Shown here piece after piece: positions 40,502 to 42,986 of a DNA stretch of 42,986 nt. The stretch spans positions 1 to 42,986 of the forward strand of contig JANXEP010000059.1 in NCBI GenBank assembly GCA_025057795.1, read 5' to 3'. The notes beneath the pieces are model-generated. The model was not told where the DNA came from, searched no databases, and saw only the letters and a list, made by a program, of their open reading frames with translations. The position numbers and the translations under genes were made by a program. The stretch comes from Candidatus Bathyarchaeota archaeon (GTDB lineage: Archaea; Thermoproteota; Bathyarchaeia; Bathyarchaeales; UBA233). Every line of letters starts with the position of its first letter. The stretch's first letter is position 1.

Positions 40502-40798
40502 CTAAGCTGAAATAATTGTGTATAATAATATCCAGAAAAAGAGCCAAGAGAGGAAGTATAGAAATATTCCCGTCGTGAGGATTTTCTGCGGCTTTTCCAC
40601 TTTAAGCAAAAGCCGTGGCTTAATGATATAGTAGGATAAAGTGTAAACTATCACCGCCCACGCGAAGCCGTTTATGAAAACGTTCGGCGACCATCCCTTG
40701 ACAAGGGTGTTCGTCGCTAGGCCGTAGCCTATGCAGATGATGGCGGCCACTATCCCCAGAAAAAATCTAAGCCAGTAAAGTGCTTCCAGAGCCTTCAT
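40502..40798 (-). CDS. Small three-helix membrane protein, possibly EMC6-like
   Basis: A 98-residue protein with three hydrophobic segments at about 8-26, 38-58 and 74-96, separated by short polar loops (one with KPRLLLKVEKPQK, basic, probably cytoplasmic). No catalytic motif. Size and topology fit the archaeal EMC6-like membrane proteins, part of a superfamily that helps insert other membrane proteins, but sequence memory alone does not make this secure. ATG 40798 was used. It faces away from the NFACT/RqcH gene, 70 nt away, and is convergent with the radA-coupled gene. Confidence 0.65.
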   Translation of the reverse strand: MKALEALYWLRFFLGIVAAIICIGYGLATNTLVKGWSPNVFINGFAWAVIVYTLSYYIIKPRLLLKVEKPQKILTTGIFLYFLSWLFFWILLYTIISA

Positions 40799-40868
40799 GC
40801 TTTCAACGCCTTTATGGGTTTTAGGCTTATCTTTAATTTAAAGCTGTCTATTTATAGCTTAGGAGCTG

Positions 40869-42944
40869 ATGGGAAAAAGGGTAGTTGAATTGCGTGTAAA
40901 AGAATTTACAAGTTTCGATGTGGCAGCTGTGGTTCGCGAGTTGAAAGGACTCATCTTAAATTCCAGGGTTAACAATGTATATCAGTTGGATGGCAAAACC
41001 CTGCTTCTAAAGCTGCGGGGGGCTGACGGGGCAGTTTTCATCCTTATTCTAGAGGCTGGCAGACGTCTCCACGTCACTTCGTACGCCTTGGATAAGCCCC
41101 TTGTTCCGCCGCCTTTCTGTATGGCTCTAAGAAAATATCTTAATGGCGGCTGGCTCGCCAACGTTGAACAGTACGAGTTTGAAAGAATTGTAATTTTCCA
41201 CTTTAAGGCTAAAGGCCAATTTTTCAAACTTATAATCGAGCTTTTTGGAGAAGGCAACATAATCTTAGTTGACGGGGAAAACAGGATTCTCCAAGCCCTG
41301 CGTTATAGACGCATGCGCGACAGGGACATCCTCAGGGGTGAACCCTTCCGCTTTCCCCCTCCGATGGGGCATAACCCCATAAAAATCAGCAGGCAAGCCT
41401 TTTTGGGCGGTCTAAGAAGCTTTGGAGAAATCGAAATTGTCAAAGTACTTGCGAGTTTTTTAGGCATAGGCGGAGTTTACGCCGAAGAGGTTCTGCTGAG
41501 ACTTGGCGTAGAGAAAAAATCACCTTGCAACAGCCTAGACGCGTCCAAAGCGGAAGCCATCTATAACTGTGTTCAAGGCTTAATTTTCCAAGTTTTAGAT
41601 GGGAAACTTGAACCAAACATAGTTTTAGACGAAAAGGGAGAGCTTGTTGATGCAGTTCCAATAAAGCTTAAACGTTATGAAAGCCTAAAGCACCAAACCT
41701 ACGGCAAATTCAACGAGGCGTTAGACGAGTTTTATGCCAGAGCCAAAGTATTAGAGGGGATTGATGCCAAAGAAAAAGTCGACGAGTTTGAGGCGGAAGT
41801 TGAACGCCTTAGGAGGATGATGGCTGAACAGGAAAAAGCTCTAAAAGAGACTGAAAAAAATGTGGAAAAATATAAGCGGATCGGCGACCTCATTTACATG
41901 CACTCTGGGAAGCTTCAAACTCTGCTTGACAAGTTTCTAGAAGGCAAAAAGGCGGGAAAAGAGTGGAAAGAAATAATTTCAGAGATTTTAACTGGAAAAC
42001 GTCGAGGTTTAGAGCCGGACAACCTTTTTGAAGCTTTTGATAGCCAGAGGATGATTGTTAACGTTTGCGTTGATGGTTTACCCTTCAGCTTGGAATTGAA
42101 TAAGGATTTGTTCGCCAACGCGGCGAAATTCTATGAAAGAGCCAAAACTGCAAAGCGTAAGCTAGAAGGCGTCAAAACAGCCTTGGAAGAGACGAGGAAT
42201 AGGCTTAAAGAGGCTGAAGCTAAACTCAGAGAGGCGAAAATTCAAAAGCAAGCTAAGCCAGCTGAAGCGCTGAAGGAGCTTGCCAAACGCAAGGTTAAGG
42301 GTAAAAAGTGGTTTGAAAAGTTCAGGTGGTTCACTTCGTCCGACGGCTTCCTAGTGGTTGCGGGCAAAGATGCTTCAAGCAACGAAGCCCTCATTAAAAG
42401 GTATACGGAACCAAGCGACATAGTCTTCCACGCGGATGTCACGGGTGCCCCCTTCGTGGTTATTAAGACTGGAGGTAAACAGCCAAGCGAACAGTGCCTC
42501 CGCGAAGCCAGCGAGTTTGCAGCAACCTTCTCCAGAAACTGGCGTGAGGGCTTCGCCTCCGCCGACGTTTATTGGGTCAAACCAGAACAACTCAGCAAAA
42601 CCGGGGGTTCAGGCGAATACGTGCCGCGGGGAGCTTTCGTAGTCACTGGCAAGCGAAACTGGATGCGAGGCGTTCCATTGAGAACGGCAATAGGCGCCTT
42701 AATCGACGAGGAAACAGGTGAAATAGCCTTCTTAGGCGGGCCCGTAGACGCTGTAAAAGCCCGAACAAAGGCTTACGTTACCATAGTGCCCGGAGACGCC
42801 AACGGAAAAGAGCTATTCAAAAATGTTTTAAAAGAACTCGCCGAGAAAATGGCTAATGAACATCAGGAAAAGATCCTTAAGACTTCCCCCGAAAAAATTA
42901 GAGATTTCATCCCCTACGGCAAGGGCAAGCTTTTAACAGAATAG
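40869..42944 (+). CDS. NFACT/RqcH-family ribosome-quality-control protein
   Basis: A 691-residue homologue of Rqc2/Tae2/NEMF and bacterial RqcH/FbpA. N-terminal NFACT-N: FTSFDVAAVVRELKGLILNSRVNNVYQ, then KPLVPPPFCMALRKYLNGG. Middle: HhH region and a long coiled coil (about 290-345, EVERLRRMMAEQEKALKETEK), plus a second coiled coil at about 425-465. C-terminal NFACT-R domain: KWFEKFRWFTSSDGFLVVAGKDA, SDIVFHADVTGAPFVVIKTGG. Relatives bind the large subunit with stalled peptidyl-tRNA and, in known cases, add alanine or threonine tails. ATG 40869 follows GAGCTG. Pelota at 8-9 kb acts in the same rescue theme. A 42-nt flank remains to the window end. Confidence 0.95.
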   Translation: MGKRVVELRVKEFTSFDVAAVVRELKGLILNSRVNNVYQLDGKTLLLKLRGADGAVFILILEAGRRLHVTSYALDKPLVPPPFCMALRKYLNGGWLANVEQYEFERIVIFHFKAKGQFFKLIIELFGEGNIILVDGENRILQALRYRRMRDRDILRGEPFRFPPPMGHNPIKISRQAFLGGLRSFGEIEIVKVLASFLGIGGVYAEEVLLRLGVEKKSPCNSLDASKAEAIYNCVQGLIFQVLDGKLEPNIVLDEKGELVDAVPIKLKRYESLKHQTYGKFNEALDEFYARAKVLEGIDAKEKVDEFEAEVERLRRMMAEQEKALKETEKNVEKYKRIGDLIYMHSGKLQTLLDKFLEGKKAGKEWKEIISEILTGKRRGLEPDNLFEAFDSQRMIVNVCVDGLPFSLELNKDLFANAAKFYERAKTAKRKLEGVKTALEETRNRLKEAEAKLREAKIQKQAKPAEALKELAKRKVKGKKWFEKFRWFTSSDGFLVVAGKDASSNEALIKRYTEPSDIVFHADVTGAPFVVIKTGGKQPSEQCLREASEFAATFSRNWREGFASADVYWVKPEQLSKTGGSGEYVPRGAFVVTGKRNWMRGVPLRTAIGALIDEETGEIAFLGGPVDAVKARTKAYVTIVPGDANGKELFKNVLKELAEKMANEHQEKILKTSPEKIRDFIPYGKGKLLTE

Positions 42945-42986
42945 GATTATTGAATAACCTTGCATTTCCTAACATGTTCACATCGC

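Noticed and set aside
1..42986. tRNA and rRNA genes, CRISPR arrays, prophage genes, replication origin
   Set aside because: I saw no cloverleaf with the usual T-arm, no evenly spaced repeats, no integrase, capsid or terminase genes, and no orc1/cdc6 gene with origin boxes.

Overview
The window is chromosomal DNA from an archaeon. It encodes a TATA-binding protein, RadA, an archaeal DnaG-type primase, a family B DNA polymerase, an ATP-dependent ligase, Pelota, an archaeal NFACT/RqcH homologue, a SEC11-like signal peptidase, a Fap7-type kinase and an RNase P RNA. Promoters are archaeal TATA boxes, many start codons are TTG or GTG, and Shine-Dalgarno sites and apparently leaderless starts are mixed. 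Gene content and style fit the TACK side of the archaea, most likely a Bathyarchaeia-type genome. That placement is inferred from gene content and not tested by phylogeny.

Layout. 1-200: remnant of an IS607-type serine recombinase, cut by the window edge. 0.2-4.4 kb: a secreted membrane-anchored protein, a cupin, a CocE/NonD-like hydrolase and a URO-D-superfamily protein. 4.4-5.15 kb: RNase P RNA (minus strand) divergent from a Fap7 kinase gene. 5.75-9.8 kb: a nuclease-fold protein, a zinc ribbon, then a minus-strand group with a CBS protein, Pelota, a TtuA/Ncs6-like tRNA thiolase and a ZIP transporter. 9.86-13.4 kb: PolB and DnaG, convergent. 14-18.2 kb: a tight plus-strand operon of class II HMG-CoA reductase, PRPP synthetase, a tRNA G10 methyltransferase and RNase Z. 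19-22 kb: a winged-helix/KaiC-like ATPase and DNA ligase. 22-26.6 kb (minus): YkgJ-like protein, aKMT-like methyltransferase, small Cys-rich protein and Lhr helicase. 26.8-30.5 kb: archaeal asparagine synthetase, a decayed PEP carboxykinase gene, an aminotransferase and a GNAT. 30.7-32.8 kb: two small zinc ribbons, signal peptidase and TBP. 32.8-38.9 kb: PyrE with an MBL-fold protein, an MFS transporter, a LarA-like protein, an Ard1-type acetyltransferase and the two subunits of class I fumarase. 39-43 kb: RadA with an overlapping small gene, a small membrane protein and NFACT/RqcH.

Most of the window is information-processing and core metabolism. The points most worth a second look are: a PolB whose proofreading motifs are degraded while its polymerase motifs are intact; a PEP carockinase-type (GTP PEPCK) pseudogene that has lost its catalytic core between two C4-acid/amino-acid genes; a LarA homologue that keeps the three key histidines but lacks the lysine that tethers the nickel cofactor; a small C-x6-C helical protein reminiscent of copper-storage bundles; and the KaiC-like/ligase gene pair. 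I found no CRISPR array, tRNA, rRNA, prophage or complete insertion sequence, and no obvious multi-gene defence system.
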